Below, one piece after another: positions 6,750-14,378 of a stretch of DNA of 19,718 nucleotides. Source of the stretch: an uncultured Sutterella sp. (GTDB lineage Bacteria > Pseudomonadota > Gammaproteobacteria > Burkholderiales > Burkholderiaceae_F); assembly GCA_900754475.1 (NCBI GenBank), contig CAAECY010000144.1, positions 1 to 19,718 on the forward strand, given 5' to 3'. The position numbers and the translations under genes were made by a program. The notes beneath the pieces are model-generated. The model did no database searches, was not told where the DNA came from, and worked only from the letters and a program-made list of their open reading frames with translations. The stretch's first letter is position 1. Every line of letters begins with the position of its first letter.

Positions 6750-8255
6750 GTGATCGAATTCGACCGCGTCACCTACACCTATCCTTACCGCCCGACCCCG
6801 TCGGTCTTCGACGTTTCCTTCCGGGTTCGCCCGGGCGAACTCAAAGTTTTGACGGGCCCCTCGGGTTGCGGCAAAACGACGATGCTGCGGCTTGCAAACG
6901 GCCTCGCGCCCCACTACTGGAAGGGGAAACTCGAAGGCGACGTGCGCGTTGCGGGGATTTCGAACCTCACGCGCCCGGCGAGCGCCGTGGCGCGCGACGC
7001 GGGGACGCTCTTTCAGGATCCGGAGGAGCAGTTCTTCGCGCTTACGGTCGGGGACGAACTTGCGTTCGCGCCTTCGTGGGCGGGCGTTCCCGCGGAGGAA
7101 ATCCGACGGCGCGTGCGCGACGCGGCGTTGCGCCTCGGGATTGCAGACCTCCTTGAGCAGCCCATCGGAGCGCTATCGGAAGGGGAAAAACAGGCGGTCG
7201 GGATGGCGTCGCTTCTCGCTCAGGGGGTCGAAGCCTTCATTCTTGACGAGCCCTCCGCCAACCTCGACCCCGAGGCGACCGCCGCCTTCGGGCGACTGCT
7301 CGGGGAATTGAAGCGCGCGGGCGCCGCGATTCTCGTCGTCGACCACCGACTCTATTGGCTTCGGGACCTGGCAGACGAGGTGCTCGTCGTTCATGCGGGG
7401 CGGATCGTCGAGCGCGGTCCCTTCGCGATGTTGGACGAGCCCGGCTTTTCCGAGCGCTGGGGCCTCCGATCCGCGCGCGTCGCGGACCGGCGCACGCGAG
7501 GGAACGCCGCGTACGATGCGTCGGCCGATCCCGTTCCGCTTCTGGAGGTGGAACGGCTCTGCGCGGGAAAGAGCCTCCGCGGAACGTCGGACGACGGCTC
7601 GGCCTCGGCACGCAAAGAGAAGCCCGCGCTCGTACACAACCTCTCCTTCAAGGCGGGTGCGGCCGTTACGGCTCTGATCGGCCGAAACGGGAGCGGCAAA
7701 ACGACGGTCGCGCGGGCGCTTTGCGGCTTGGAGAGCGCAAGCGGCACGATTCGCGTGCGCGGAGTGGAAGTGGAGGGCGAAAAGCTTCTCGAACGCACCG
7801 GGCTCGTGCTTCAGAACGCCGACCACCAGTTGCAGATGCGCACGGTCTTCGACGAAGTGCGCAGCGTCGTCGCGGCCGTCACCCCGCCCGACCGCCGAAG
7901 CTTCTTCGGGTCCGAGCACACCGAAGAAACCGAACGGCGGATTGCCGCGCGGGCAACGGAGCTTCTCGACGAGCTTTCGCTCGGGCACCTCGCCGAGCGT
8001 CACCCGCAGAGTCTCTCGGGCGGCGAAAAGCAACGCCTCGTCGTCGCGTGCGCGCTCGCACGCGACCCCGACGTACTCATTCTCGACGAGCCGACGAGCG
8101 GTCTGGACGGTGCGAACATGCTGCGCATCGCAGGGCTTTTGAGACGCGCCGCGGCGTCGGGGAAAGCCGTGCTCCTTGTCACGAACGACCTGGAACTTCT
8201 CGAGCACGCCGCGGACGCCGTCGTGCGGATTCCGGAATTGCGTTCGCACGTTTGA
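6750..8255 (+). CDS. ECF transporter A component, two fused ABC ATPase domains
   Basis: 501 residues starting at GTG, with GAAGGA 8 nt upstream. Two complete nucleotide-binding domains are fused. Domain 1: Walker A GPSGCGKTT (36-44), Q-loop FQDPEEQ (Q89), signature LSEGE (142-146), Walker B ILDE (164-167), H-loop H199. Domain 2: Walker A GRNGSGKTT (311-319), Q-loop LQNADHQ (Q355), signature LSGGE (422-426), Walker B ILDE (444-447). The linker at about 240-290 is polar. FQDPEEQFF in domain 1 is typical of EcfA Q-loop regions. It powers uptake with the two preceding membrane proteins. All ATPase residues are present, so the pump should be functional. An 84-bp gap separates it from ecfT. Confidence 0.9.
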   Translation: MIEFDRVTYTYPYRPTPSVFDVSFRVRPGELKVLTGPSGCGKTTMLRLANGLAPHYWKGKLEGDVRVAGISNLTRPASAVARDAGTLFQDPEEQFFALTVGDELAFAPSWAGVPAEEIRRRVRDAALRLGIADLLEQPIGALSEGEKQAVGMASLLAQGVEAFILDEPSANLDPEATAAFGRLLGELKRAGAAILVVDHRLYWLRDLADEVLVVHAGRIVERGPFAMLDEPGFSERWGLRSARVADRRTRGNAAYDASADPVPLLEVERLCAGKSLRGTSDDGSASARKEKPALVHNLSFKAGAAVTALIGRNGSGKTTVARALCGLESASGTIRVRGVEVEGEKLLERTGLVLQNADHQLQMRTVFDEVRSVVAAVTPPDRRSFFGSEHTEETERRIAARATELLDELSLGHLAERHPQSLSGGEKQRLVVACALARDPDVLILDEPTSGLDGANMLRIAGLLRRAAASGKAVLLVTNDLELLEHAADAVVRIPELRSHV

Positions 8256-8322
8256 GAGGCACGATTGTTTTTTCGTCTCAAGCGCGCCCGATTTCTCCCC
8301 GATCCTGCGTCTTTGGGTAAAC

Positions 8323-8364
8323 CTATCGGGCGATAGTCGGATGAAACGCGTAAGGGATTACGCG
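8323..8364. repeat. Two adjacent perfect inverted repeats
   Basis: CTATCG-GG-CGATAG (8323-8336) and CGCGTAA-GGGA-TTACGCG (8347-8364) lie 10 bp apart, 67 bp past the ECF operon stop. Neither has a T-run, so they are not classical terminators. They may be protein-binding sites or mRNA 3'-end structures. Confidence 0.45.
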
Positions 8365-8800
8365 CACGTTTAAGGGACAGAATCGAGCGTTCATACATGA
8401 ATCCGAAGGGAGGACGATCCGATGCCGACCATCCTTCATTTTATGCGGAGGTGGGTTTTCGTGCGAAAGATCTTGAGACGGCCGTCGTACGTGGGATTTC
8501 GGAATAAACGTTACCGACGTTCCGAAACAGCCTCCGATTCAGTTTTCGATATTAGTCTGAGGAATAGCGAAAGCACTTGTATTCACGGCAATTCGGACGA
8601 AGAAAAGCGAATTGCGCATTTATCCCCTCCTCAGGGTGCGGGCCCCGTGCTACATAGGAAATACGGGTCGGAACACACAACGTGCGGGCGTTCTAAGCAA
8701 GGAAAAAGCGAAGCGGACGTCCCCGATCCGACGTATCGATCGGCTGTGCTTGATTTTCGGAATGCACGACGAAAGAGCCCGCTGCCGACGATTCGCCTTC

Positions 8801-8845
8801 GACGGGATCAACCCGTTGTCCTTCGTTCCCGTCCGAGGACGGGTT
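8801..8845 (+). promoter_or_regulatory. Four-segment alternating hairpin leader before the cytochrome gene
   Basis: Four segments: 1 GACGGG (8801-8806), 2 AACCCGT (8810-8816), 3 CCCGTC (8828-8833), 4 GACGGGTT (8838-8845). Segments 1:2 and 3:4 can form two small hairpins; alternatively 1:3 (6 bp, exact) or 2:4 (7 bp, exact) can pair. Segment 4 ends 5 nt before the ribosome site AGGAG (8851-8855). The geometry resembles an attenuator or translational switch; this is inference. Confidence 0.4.
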
Positions 8846-8862
8846 CTCAAAGGAGTCTACGA

Positions 8863-9456
8863 ATGACCAAAACCATCCTGATCGGCGCGCTCGTCGCCGG
8901 TCTTTCTCTGCCCGTTATGTCGGCTCAGGCGGCCGATGTCTGGTACAGCGCGGCGCCGCTCGAAGTGAACGCCGCTCCGGGGTCCGATTACCTCGGCACG
9001 CTCGACGTCGCCACCCCCGTGACCGTTCTCGAAAAGAAGGGCGACATGGCGAAGGTGCGCATCAGCGGCTGGTCGCTCAAGGAATACCCCTCGCAGATCT
9101 TCAAGGAAGCCGGCCTTCGCATCGAGTACGCCTCGTTCGACGAAGAAAAAGCCGTGAAGCTCGACGGCAAGAGCGGCGAAAAGACCGTGCAGGGGAACGT
9201 CTGGCAGAAGTCCGCGGCCGAAGGCTGGGTGCCCGCCAAGTCGTTGACCAAAAACATCAACGGTCTCTGGAAGCAGGCGGCCGAACGTCACGGCGACGCG
9301 TGTTCGTCGTGCCACGGGGCCCCGAAGGCCGATCACTTCACGGCGAACCAGTGGGCGAGCCAGCTCCCGGTGCGCGGGGGCCGTACGGGTCACACGCGTC
9401 GCGGCAACAACGCCTTGATGTTCAAGTGGCTCCAGGAAAACGCCAAGCCCATGTAA
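8863..9456 (+). CDS. Periplasmic monohaem c-type cytochrome with SH3-like N-terminal domain
   Basis: 197 residues. ATG 8863 is chosen for its AGGAG site 7 nt upstream and because a clear Sec signal peptide starts there (cleavage after AQA, residue 23). Residues 25-75 (VWYSAAPLEVNAAPGSDYLG...VLEKKGDMAKVRISGW) look like a bacterial SH3-type beta domain, and WQKSAAEGWVPAKSL repeats this style. A single haem site CSSCH is at 147-151; M186 could be the distal ligand. It lies 45 bp upstream of the molybdopterin reductase and probably hands it electrons. This replaces the multihaem TorC of E. coli; a similar pair is known in Campylobacter jejuni (Cj0265c/Cj0264c). Confidence 0.85.
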   Translation: MTKTILIGALVAGLSLPVMSAQAADVWYSAAPLEVNAAPGSDYLGTLDVATPVTVLEKKGDMAKVRISGWSLKEYPSQIFKEAGLRIEYASFDEEKAVKLDGKSGEKTVQGNVWQKSAAEGWVPAKSLTKNINGLWKQAAERHGDACSSCHGAPKADHFTANQWASQLPVRGGRTGHTRRGNNALMFKWLQENAKPM

Positions 9457-9501
9457 GGCGCGCCCGTCCGTCGCCAAGAAACGATCGAAGGAATTTTTCA
9501 A

Positions 9502-12087
9502 ATGTCTATGAATCGTCGCAATCTTTTCCGTGCCGCCGGCGCTCTCGCCGGTGCCGGTCTCATTCCCGCGGGCGAAGCGCTGGCCGCTCCGAAGAAGACC
9601 GCCAAAGCCGCTCCCGCTCTTGAAGCGGGCGTGCGCACCCTGAAGGGGGGCGTCACGGTCGGGGCCCCTCTCCCCGGCTTTCCCGAACTCGAACTCTCGG
9701 GCACTTTCGAGCCCGGGAAGTCCGTCTTGAACGACGGCGTCGTTATGAACGCCTCCCACTGGGGGATCGGGCGCGTGCACGTGAAGGGCGGCCGCATCGA
9801 GCGGATCGAACCCTTTGAAAAGGACCTCGCGCCGTCGCTTCAGCTTCAGGCCGTGGCGCAGCAGCCCTACAACCGCGCCCGCATCCGCTATCCGATGGTC
9901 CGCAAGAGCTACCTCGAAAAGGGCTACAAGGCGGGCGGCCGCGGTCGCGGGTCCGAACCCTTCGTGCGCGTTTCCTGGGAAACCGCCGCGAAGCTTGTCG
10001 CCGACGAACTGAAGCGCGTTCGCGACACCTACGGCCCGACCGCGATCTACGGCGGCTCCTACGGCTGGATGAGCCCGGGTGCGGTCGGCAACGCCCGCAA
10101 CCTCCTGCAGCGCGTCCTCAACCTGAACGGCGGCTTCACGGGCGGTCTCGGCGACTACTCGACGGGGTGCGCTCAGGTGATTCTCCCCTACGTCATCGGC
10201 TCGAACGGCGTCTACGAACAGGTCACCTCCTGGAACCTCATCACCGACAAGACCGAACTCATCGTCCTCTGGGGTGCCGACCCCACGATCACGAACGACA
10301 TCGACTGGGCGACCACCGTGCACGAAAACGCCGACGGCTTCCGTCGCGTCAAGGCCGCGAAGATCCCCGTCGTCGCCGTCAATCCCCTGAAGCCCGACAC
10401 GGCGGAATTCATGGGCGAAAACGCCCGCTGGATCGCCCCGCGTCCGGGTACCGACGTCGCGATGATGCTCGCGATGATGTACGAACTCGAAACGACGGGT
10501 GCCGCGGACCGCGAATTCATCCGCAAGTACACGGTCGGCTACGACGCCTTCCGTCCCTACCTCCTGGGTGAAAAGGACGGCACGGCGAAGACCCCCGAAT
10601 GGGCGGAAAAGATCTGCGGCGTGAAGGCGGACGTCATCCGCTCGCTCGTTCGCGAAATGAAGGCGAAGCGCACCATGCTCATGGGCGGCTGGGGCATCCA
10701 GCGCGCTCAGCACGGCGAACAGGTCCACTGGGCCATGGTGGTGCTTTCCGCCATGCTCGGTCAGATCGGTCTTCCGGGCGGCGGCTTCGGCTTCACGTAC
10801 CACTACTCGAACGGCGGCGCCGCGACCTCGGAAGCTCCGGCTCTCCCCGGCATTTCCGCGAACCCGAAGGGCGGCTCCACGGGCCTCAAGTGGGAAGGCA
10901 CGTCGCTCGTGTCGATTCCGCTTGCGCGCTTTACGGAATGTTTCCTTAATCCCGGGAAGACGATCGACCACAACGGCACGAAGATCACGTACCCCGACAT
11001 TCGTCTCGTCTTCTGGTCGGGCGGCAACCCCTTCGCGCAGCAGGAAGACACAAACGGTCTTCTGAAGGCCTGGAAGAAGCCCGAAACGACGATCGTCTGC
11101 GACTCCATGTGGACCGCTTCGGCCCGCCACGCCGACATCGTGCTTCCCGCCTGTACGAGCCTTGAACGCAACGACATCACCGCCGTCGGTTCCTACTCGA
11201 ACCTCGGCTACGTCGCGATGCACCAGGCGATCAAGCCCCAGTACGAATCGAAGTCCGACTACGAAATCTTCCGCCTCATTGCCCGCGAAATGGGCTTCGA
11301 AGAGGCCTACACGGAAGGTCTCGACGAAATGGGCTGGATCAAGAAGTTCTACAACGCCGCGCGCCTCGAAGCCGGGCAGAACGGCTACGAAATGCCTGCG
11401 TTCGACGACTTCTGGAAGGCGGGCTGGGTCTGGTTCCCGGTCCTTGCCGACTCCGAGCACTACAACTACCTGGGCGACTTCCGCAAGAACCCGATCGTCA
11501 ACCCGCTCGGCACCGCTTCCGGGAAGATCGAGATCTTCTCGGAAAAGGTTGCCTCCTACGGCTACGACGACTGCCCGGGGCACCCCACCTGGATGGAACC
11601 GACCGAGTGGCTCGGCGGGAAGCTCGCCGAAGACTATCCCTTCGCGCTTCTCACCTCGAAGAGCCGCTATCGCCTCCATTCGCAGTTGGACAGTACGGAA
11701 AGCCACAACTACGCCGACATCGAAGACCGCGAACCTTGCTGGATCCATCCGGCCGCGGCCGAGAAGCTGGGCGTCAAGACGGGTGACGTCGTGCGCGTCG
11801 AAAGCCGCCGCGGCGCGGTGCTCGCGGGCGTGCTCGTCACCGAACGCGTGCGTCCCGACACGGTCGTCGTGCGTCACGGCGCCTGGTACGACCCGGAAGA
11901 GCCGGGCGAAGAAGGGTCGCTCGACGTTCACGGCTGCGACAACGTGCTGACGATCGACATCCCCTCGTCGAAGCTCGCGAACGGGAACGTCGCCAATTCG
12001 TCGCTCGTTCGCATCAAGAAATGGACGAAGGACCTCCCGCGCGTGCGCGTCTGGGAGCAGCCCGAAACAGAACGCGCCGACGACTGA
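9502..12087 (+). CDS. TorA/BisC-type molybdopterin S/N-oxide reductase, periplasmic
   Basis: 861 residues. A Tat signal, NRRNLFRAAGALAGAG, lies at 4-19 and the cleaved form probably begins after EALA. The body is a full-length bis-MGD oxidoreductase of the DMSO/TMAO reductase family: ASHWG (84-88), a Tyr in GGSYGWMSPG (Y187) at the position characteristic of TorA/DorA active sites, and GDYSTG with S220 as the probable molybdenum ligand. LWGADP, MGGWGIQRAQHGEQVHW and LPACTSLERNDI are typical cofactor and core segments. There is no N-terminal iron-sulfur Cys motif, as expected for this branch. Likely substrate is TMAO, DMSO or another S/N-oxide used as anaerobic electron acceptor; specificity cannot be read. 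No TorD-like chaperone is in the window. GAAGGAA precedes the ATG by 9 nt. Confidence 0.9.
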   Translation: MSMNRRNLFRAAGALAGAGLIPAGEALAAPKKTAKAAPALEAGVRTLKGGVTVGAPLPGFPELELSGTFEPGKSVLNDGVVMNASHWGIGRVHVKGGRIERIEPFEKDLAPSLQLQAVAQQPYNRARIRYPMVRKSYLEKGYKAGGRGRGSEPFVRVSWETAAKLVADELKRVRDTYGPTAIYGGSYGWMSPGAVGNARNLLQRVLNLNGGFTGGLGDYSTGCAQVILPYVIGSNGVYEQVTSWNLITDKTELIVLWGADPTITNDIDWATTVHENADGFRRVKAAKIPVVAVNPLKPDTAEFMGENARWIAPRPGTDVAMMLAMMYELETTGAADREFIRKYTVGYDAFRPYLLGEKDGTAKTPEWAEKICGVKADVIRSLVREMKAKRTMLMGGWGIQRAQHGEQVHWAMVVLSAMLGQIGLPGGGFGFTYHYSNGGAATSEAPALPGISANPKGGSTGLKWEGTSLVSIPLARFTECFLNPGKTIDHNGTKITYPDIRLVFWSGGNPFAQQEDTNGLLKAWKKPETTIVCDSMWTASARHADIVLPACTSLERNDITAVGSYSNLGYVAMHQAIKPQYESKSDYEIFRLIAREMGFEEAYTEGLDEMGWIKKFYNAARLEAGQNGYEMPAFDDFWKAGWVWFPVLADSEHYNYLGDFRKNPIVNPLGTASGKIEIFSEKVASYGYDDCPGHPTWMEPTEWLGGKLAEDYPFALLTSKSRYRLHSQLDSTESHNYADIEDREPCWIHPAAAEKLGVKTGDVVRVESRRGAVLAGVLVTERVRPDTVVVRHGAWYDPEEPGEEGSLDVHGCDNVLTIDIPSSKLANGNVANSSLVRIKKWTKDLPRVRVWEQPETERADD

Positions 12088-12260
12088 CGGCCGGTCCGTC
12101 CGCCTGTAACGACTGCAACGACCGGGACGTCTGAGACGAAAGCGCCTTGCGCGCGGTGCACGCGCGCGTAGGGCGCCGGAAGCTCGAACGACGAGGAGCA
12201 GTTGCTACTCCTTCTTCTTCTCTTCTTCTCGGTCCGCAGCGCGGACGCCCGTGAAACAAT

Positions 12261-12298
12261 ACCGCCCCGCCCGGGAATCTCCCGAGCGGGGCGGTTTT
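12261..12298 (+). terminator. Strong rho-independent terminator after the reductase
   Basis: ACCGCCCCGC (12261-12270) pairs exactly with GCGGGGCGGT (12286-12295), with CGGGA/TCCCG extending the stem inside, followed by TTTT. On the minus strand it is followed by ATTGTTT, so it probably also ends the leftward transposase-like gene. The rest of 12088-12337 holds a GC-rich imperfect hairpin near 12145-12180 and a weak hairpin at 12195-12211 followed by a pyrimidine tract; no gene is seen. Confidence 0.85.
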
Positions 12299-12318
12299 CA
12301 TTCGGACTCGTCGCGCAG

Positions 12319-12344
12319 TCGGCTTTACAGGTTGGCTTTACAGG
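12319..12344. repeat. 13-bp tandem duplication at the 3' end of the transposase-like gene
   Basis: TCGGCTTTACAGG (12319-12331) is followed directly by TTGGCTTTACAGG (12332-12344), 12 of 13 identical. The stop codon of the leftward gene (12340-12338) lies in the inner copy; the outer copy repeats the same stop. Confidence 0.8.
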
Positions 12345-14173
12345 GGATCGACCTCTTCGTGAGGGAGCGTCTCCTCCCAACGCCGCTCGCCTATCGTCCG
12401 ATAGGCTTCGTTGCTCAGCATTTCAAAGAGGAGTCGGTCGCGCTTGAGAGCTTCCGGGCAGTCCAAGTAGGCCATGAGGTTGCGCAGAGGCATGTCCTCC
12501 AGCAGCCGGCGCACGTCGCCGTAATCGACCGCGTTTGCCATCGAGCTCCTCGTCCCGTAGGCAAGGTGCGCCGCCTCGTCCCGCACGGCGTTGAGAATGC
12601 TCTGCATGTAGAACCGGTAGCCGAGCGCCGCCAGGCGGCAGACTTCTCGGCCCCGCGCCTGAAACACGCTCCAGACGCGGGTGCGATCCCCGACGCGGCG
12701 GGTCGGGCTCGTACAAAACGATTCCTCGATGCGGTTGCGCATGCGGCATCGCCGGAGCACCTTCCACGGGTCCTTGTGCGTGTTGCTTGCGATACAGAAG
12801 ATGCCGTAGCGGCGTTCGGCCTCCCGAAGGGCCTCGTCGTTGAAGGCGACCTGCAACTTGCCGCCTCGTCCTCTTTGTCCGCCTCGTGAAAGAACCAGGT
12901 ACTTCTCCGCGATCGCCCGTTCCCCCTCCGTGAGTTCGTCAAGCGACGTGCCGCCTTCGAGCGCCGACTTGAGCGAATAGACGAGCGCCTTGTGTTCTTC
13001 CCGCTCGGAGTGCGCGGCGTTCGCGTCACGGAAGTAGTGGAGATAGAGGCGGTAGGGCTTCGTTTCGACGACGTCCCCGATATCGTCCGCAGCTTGGCCG
13101 CTTCGGGAAGCGCTGTGCGTTCGGGGAAATTCGACCGTGCGGCACCGCGCGACGCCGTTCACGGACGAGTCGAACGAAGAAATGCTCCCCCAGGTGTCGA
13201 GCTCTTCAAGCGCGCTCCTTTTGGACGATCCGGCCTCTTCGAGGGGCTCGCGAACCCACTCTTCCGAGAGGTCGACGGGGGCCGTAAATCGGATACGGTT
13301 TCGGAGCAACTCGGCGAGGAACCCCTCCTCGGAGCGGGCGCTCTCCAAAACGAATTCGGGGCGCGCGAGCTCGAAACGCTTCGCGAGCTTCGCCGCTCGT
13401 TTGAGGCCGACGATGTCGGTGACGGTGCCGGAGAGAAGCTCGAAGGCAACGGGGAGACGCGTGCGCGTCGCATAGACCGTAAGGAGCCTCTGCGCGGAGA
13501 GGTCGGGCACGAGCCCGCCCCGAGGGGCCGACGAGCCCGAACGCGCGCTCGATTCGAAAACGAGCACGGGGCTGTCGACGTCATCGTCGAGACGCACGAG
13601 CCTTGTAAAGAGCGCGTCCATGCCGCTCTCGTCGTGCCCGAGCATTTCGAAAAAGTCGCAGACGGAATCGAGCCCCGAGGGAAAGAGGTCGTTCTCCTCC
13701 CGCCGGCGGGATTCTATGCGACGGAGGGGGTCGTCGGTTGCGGCCCAATACCGGGCTACGGCGAGGATCTTTTCGGCATCGTTTTCCTCGGGGAACGCGT
13801 AGCGCACGCACGCTTCCAGGCCCGAAGCCCTCCCGACCAAATCGAAGAGTTTCGCTAGGCCCGTGCGTTCGCTCTCGCCGGCGTATCCGTTCGTCGGCAT
13901 TGTTTCCGCCAACCCCAACGCCAGCGCGAGACTCGGGGCCTCAACCGAGGGTTTCGTCGTTGCTTCCGACACCGTTTCCGATTTCTTACGCTTGGGGCGG
14001 CACGGCACGATTTGCCCCGTTTCCGGATCGATCTTCCCGATACGCTCGGACTTGACGACGACGTTGTGCTGCAACTCCGGGTCGTAGCGGCAGTGGCGGC
14101 GTTCGACGTAAATCGTTCCGCTCTTGTGCCGAACCCGTACTTCTCGGATCTTGACCGGGAATTCGTCGCTCAT
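12338..14173 (-). CDS. Transposase-like protein (IS1634/IS4 type) with altered catalytic residues
   Basis: 611 residues; ATG 14173 has AAGGAG 7 nt upstream. The N-terminal domain (about 8-60: GTIYVERRHCRYDPELQHNV, then SERIGKIDPETGQIVP) matches the DNA-binding region of a known IS4-type transposase group. The core follows the family: VYATRTRLPVAFELLSGTVTDI (long segment 233-254), a second acidic strand, a YLHYFRD strand, the YGIFCIASN block and RNRIEESF. The first Asp (family LALDTTS) reads VLVFESS (E207) and the second (family FVxDRGF) reads FVLESAR (E277); the Glu (E483) is kept. I find no terminal inverted repeats. It may be a dead or domesticated transposase. The long uninterrupted frame and good ribosome site argue against simple decay. 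Confidence 0.7.
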   Translation of the reverse strand: MSDEFPVKIREVRVRHKSGTIYVERRHCRYDPELQHNVVVKSERIGKIDPETGQIVPCRPKRKKSETVSEATTKPSVEAPSLALALGLAETMPTNGYAGESERTGLAKLFDLVGRASGLEACVRYAFPEENDAEKILAVARYWAATDDPLRRIESRRREENDLFPSGLDSVCDFFEMLGHDESGMDALFTRLVRLDDDVDSPVLVFESSARSGSSAPRGGLVPDLSAQRLLTVYATRTRLPVAFELLSGTVTDIVGLKRAAKLAKRFELARPEFVLESARSEEGFLAELLRNRIRFTAPVDLSEEWVREPLEEAGSSKRSALEELDTWGSISSFDSSVNGVARCRTVEFPRTHSASRSGQAADDIGDVVETKPYRLYLHYFRDANAAHSEREEHKALVYSLKSALEGGTSLDELTEGERAIAEKYLVLSRGGQRGRGGKLQVAFNDEALREAERRYGIFCIASNTHKDPWKVLRRCRMRNRIEESFCTSPTRRVGDRTRVWSVFQARGREVCRLAALGYRFYMQSILNAVRDEAAHLAYGTRSSMANAVDYGDVRRLLEDMPLRNLMAYLDCPEALKRDRLLFEMLSNEAYRTIGERRWEETLPHEEVDPL

Positions 14174-14198
14174 GCGGGCTCCTTGATGTTGGGATGTG

Positions 14199-14215
14199 TT
14201 CGGGCACAACGTGCC
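14199..14215 (-). promoter_or_regulatory. Perfect hairpin upstream of the transposase-like gene
   Basis: CGGGCAC-AAC/GTT-GTGCCCG is a perfect 7-bp inverted repeat (14199-14215), 26 bp before the leftward start codon. It could be an operator or a 5'-leader stem. On the minus strand a T-run lies before it rather than after it, so it is not a terminator in that direction. Confidence 0.4.
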
Positions 14216-14221
14216 CGCGAA

Positions 14222-14276
14222 GAAAAAAAGAAATCCCTTGAGGCTTGAGGACAAGGGATTTCGGACAAGGGATTTC
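14222..14276 (-). terminator. Terminator of the alcohol dehydrogenase gene, with duplicated 5' arm
   Basis: On the minus strand GAAATCCCTTG (14262-14252) pairs exactly with CAAGGGATTTC (14240-14230), followed by a run of T broken only by C. A second identical copy of the 5' arm (14276-14266) lies directly upstream, so either copy can form the stem. It lies about 100 bp past the stop. Confidence 0.8.
14249..14276. repeat. Exact 14-bp tandem duplication in the terminator
   Basis: GGACAAGGGATTTC occurs at 14249-14262 and again at 14263-14276 with no mismatch, duplicating one terminator arm. It lies upstream of the transposase-like gene, whose other end also carries a short tandem duplication. 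Confidence 0.9.
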
Positions 14277-14378
14277 GTGCGGGGCGGCCGGCGCGCCCCC
14301 GAGGGCTGCGCGACGGTCGCCTTTCGTTCGTCGGGTTCGTCGGGGTCGTCGGATGAGACGTTCGACGCTTGCGGGCGA

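Larger units (their letters stand above)
8256..8862. other. ~600-bp region without a credible gene
   Basis: AT-richer than its surroundings and poor in coding signal. It holds inverted repeats at 8323-8336 and 8347-8364, a T-run at 8269-8274 shortly after the ECF operon stop, and a set of four complementary segments at 8801-8845. The reading frame open from 8422 runs into the cytochrome gene but encodes no family-like sequence. I see no tRNA and no confident promoter or FNR site. It most likely holds the promoter and a long leader of the respiratory operon. Confidence 0.5.

Noticed and set aside
8422..8862. N-terminal extension of the cytochrome from ATG 8422, which has a good ribosome-like GGGAGGA
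   Set aside because: The 147 added residues look non-coding (basic, mixed composition) and would bury the signal peptide; the AGGAG/ATG at 8863 is the natural start.
8256..8862. FNR or sigma-54 site for the respiratory operon
   Set aside because: Only half-site similarity (TTGAT near 8750; GGCACG near 8257) without the matching second half.
8857..11931. 1024-codon open frame opposite the molybdopterin reductase
   Set aside because: It is a GC-driven shadow of a highly biased gene; the plus strand has a complete reductase with Tat signal and catalytic motifs.
14174..14254. 27-codon extension of the transposase-like gene
   Set aside because: The extension crosses the perfect hairpin and the alcohol dehydrogenase terminator; ATG 14173 has AAGGAG.
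12300..14300. A second complete insertion sequence around the transposase-like gene
   Set aside because: I compared both flanks by eye and found no matching inverted repeats and no target duplication; only unrelated short tandem duplications.
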